From: Spirochaetaceae bacterium
GTDB lineage: Bacteria > Spirochaetota > Spirochaetia > Treponematales > Breznakiellaceae
Direction: 5' to 3'
Assembly (NCBI GenBank): GCA_031269165.1
Contig: JAISZQ010000060.1
Coordinates: 1 to 6,476, forward strand
Length of the DNA stretch: 6,476 nt
Part shown: positions 6,185 through 6,476 of the stretch, one piece after another
How the letters are laid out: every line of letters starts with the position of its first letter
Position numbering within the stretch: the first letter of the stretch is position 1
The notes under the pieces: model-generated
Databases searched by the model: none
What the model was told of the DNA's origin: nothing
What the model saw: only the letters and a program-made list of their open reading frames with translations
Program-made: the position numbers and the translations under genes

Positions 6185-6226
6185 TAAGAATTTTGTCCGC
6201 AGATTGACGCGGATTTTCACGGATTT
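6185..6226 (+). repeat. Dispersed repeat, copy 2 (TTTTGTCCGC family)
   Basis: The first 22 bases match 141-162 with one difference. The following part reads GACGCGGATTTTCACGGATT, which resembles the minus strand of 207-220 (GCCGGATTAACACGGATC) in the composite element. A degenerate related stretch is seen on the minus strand of 56-74. This is an intergenic repeat of unknown function. It lies immediately before a second, unrelated inverted repeat. Confidence 0.6.
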
Positions 6227-6235
6227 AATCCGCCC

Positions 6236-6331
6236 GTCATTGCGAGCGGGCGGCACATTGCCGAGCGAAGCAATCCAGGGTGAATGCCCTCCCCAGCTGG
6301 ATTGCTTCGCCGCTTTGCGGCTCGCAATGAC
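6236..6331. repeat. Long inverted repeat of the ATTGCGAGC / GAAGCAATCCAG type
   Basis: The outer arms GTCATTGCGAGC (6236-6247) and GCTCGCAATGAC (6320-6331) are perfectly complementary. The inner arms GCGAAGCAATCCAG (6265-6278) and CTGGATTGCTTCGC (6297-6310) are also perfect, around an 18-base loop. The segments between outer and inner arms pair only partly. Elements with these arms are found between genes in many unrelated bacteria, from general recollection, and behave like small non-autonomous mobile or BIME-like repeats. As RNA it would form a strong long hairpin and could also stop transcription or protect the 3' end of the operon message. Confidence 0.8.
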
Positions 6332-6372
6332 ACCCTCACCTCTTATCCCTTAAATCCGGGTCGCGGACGAAA

Positions 6373-6476
6373 GGTGTTGCGTACTGGTAAGGAACATGAT
6401 AAAATAACACAAACAACCCAAAGAGAGGGAAGGGGAAAAATGGTATTAGCACCGGTAAAATGCCCGCATTGCGGAA
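6373..6476 (+). mobile_element. Left end of an IS1-like insertion sequence (cut by the window)
   Basis: GGTGTTGC at 6373 resembles the GGTGATGC that begins the terminal inverted repeat of IS1. A promoter-like pair, TTGCGT (6377-6382) and TAAAAT (6400-6405) with 17 bases between, sits with its -35 inside this end, as in IS1. A purine-rich ribosome-binding site and a start codon follow at 6440. The right end, and any target-site duplication, lie outside the window. The exact left border is inferred from the IS1 resemblance. Confidence 0.55.
6440..6476 (+). CDS. Start of IS1-type transposase/InsA-like protein (partial)
   Basis: Only twelve codons are present: MVLAPVKCPHCG. The CxxC pair (C8, C11) close to the N-terminus matches the zinc-ribbon start of IS1 InsA proteins, which bind the IS ends and regulate transposition. 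The ribosome-binding site GAGAGGGAAGGGG ends four bases before the ATG, making the start convincing. In IS1 the full transposase is often made by frameshifting from insA into insB, or from one fused frame in variants; which applies here cannot be seen. The family assignment rests on this short peptide and the upstream terminal sequence. Confidence 0.55.
   Translation, partial: MVLAPVKCPHCG

Noticed and set aside
6090..6372. tRNA or small RNA gene in the hairpin-rich spacer
   Set aside because: No cloverleaf, no TTCGAATC-like T-loop and no CCA end could be found. The folding is explained by the inverted repeat arms.

Overview
The window is a compact polysaccharide-precursor operon on the + strand, with repeat-rich DNA on both sides. 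Four enzymes are recognisable with high confidence: UDP-glucose 6-dehydrogenase, UDP-glucuronate decarboxylase (UDP-xylose synthase), UDP-glucose 4-epimerase, and a WbaP-type polyprenyl-phosphate sugar-1-phosphate transferase. A fifth gene encodes a probable exported protein of unknown function. Gaps between successive genes are only 1 to 4 bases, so the five are almost certainly co-transcribed.

Layout. Positions 1-381 hold no convincing complete gene. They contain a short tandem repeat (12-51), a 15-bp perfect hairpin (104-139), and a larger inverted repeat (129-279) built from dispersed-repeat sequence. A short open frame then runs directly into the first enzyme gene and overlaps it by ATGA. 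The operon occupies 382-6089. Positions 6090-6372 are again non-coding and hold another copy of the dispersed repeat and a long inverted repeat of the ATTGCGAGC / GAAGCAATCCAG type. From about 6373 to the window end lies the left end and start codon of an IS1-like insertion sequence.

How the genes fit together. UDP-glucose is drawn in two directions: to UDP-glucuronate and on to UDP-xylose by the first two enzymes, and to UDP-galactose by the epimerase. The transferase would load galactose-1-phosphate (or glucose-1-phosphate) onto undecaprenyl phosphate at the cytoplasmic membrane, the first committed step of a capsule, exopolysaccharide or O-antigen-like repeat unit. No glycosyltransferase, flippase, polymerase or Wza/Wzc/Wzz-type export gene is visible, so those functions must lie elsewhere. 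The polymer is therefore inferred, not shown, to contain galactose or glucose together with glucuronate and/or xylose.

Organism. The fairly GC-rich coding sequence, the IS1-like element, the dense palindromic repeats and the look of the fifth protein suggest a termite-gut-type or free-living treponeme-like spirochaete. This is an impression from memory and not a demonstrated assignment.

The most unusual feature is at the start of the fifth gene. A roughly 160-bp palindrome-rich element lies inside its reading frame, between the operon-spaced ATG and the signal peptide, without breaking the frame. Its first bases resemble the boundary sequence of the inverted repeat upstream of the operon.
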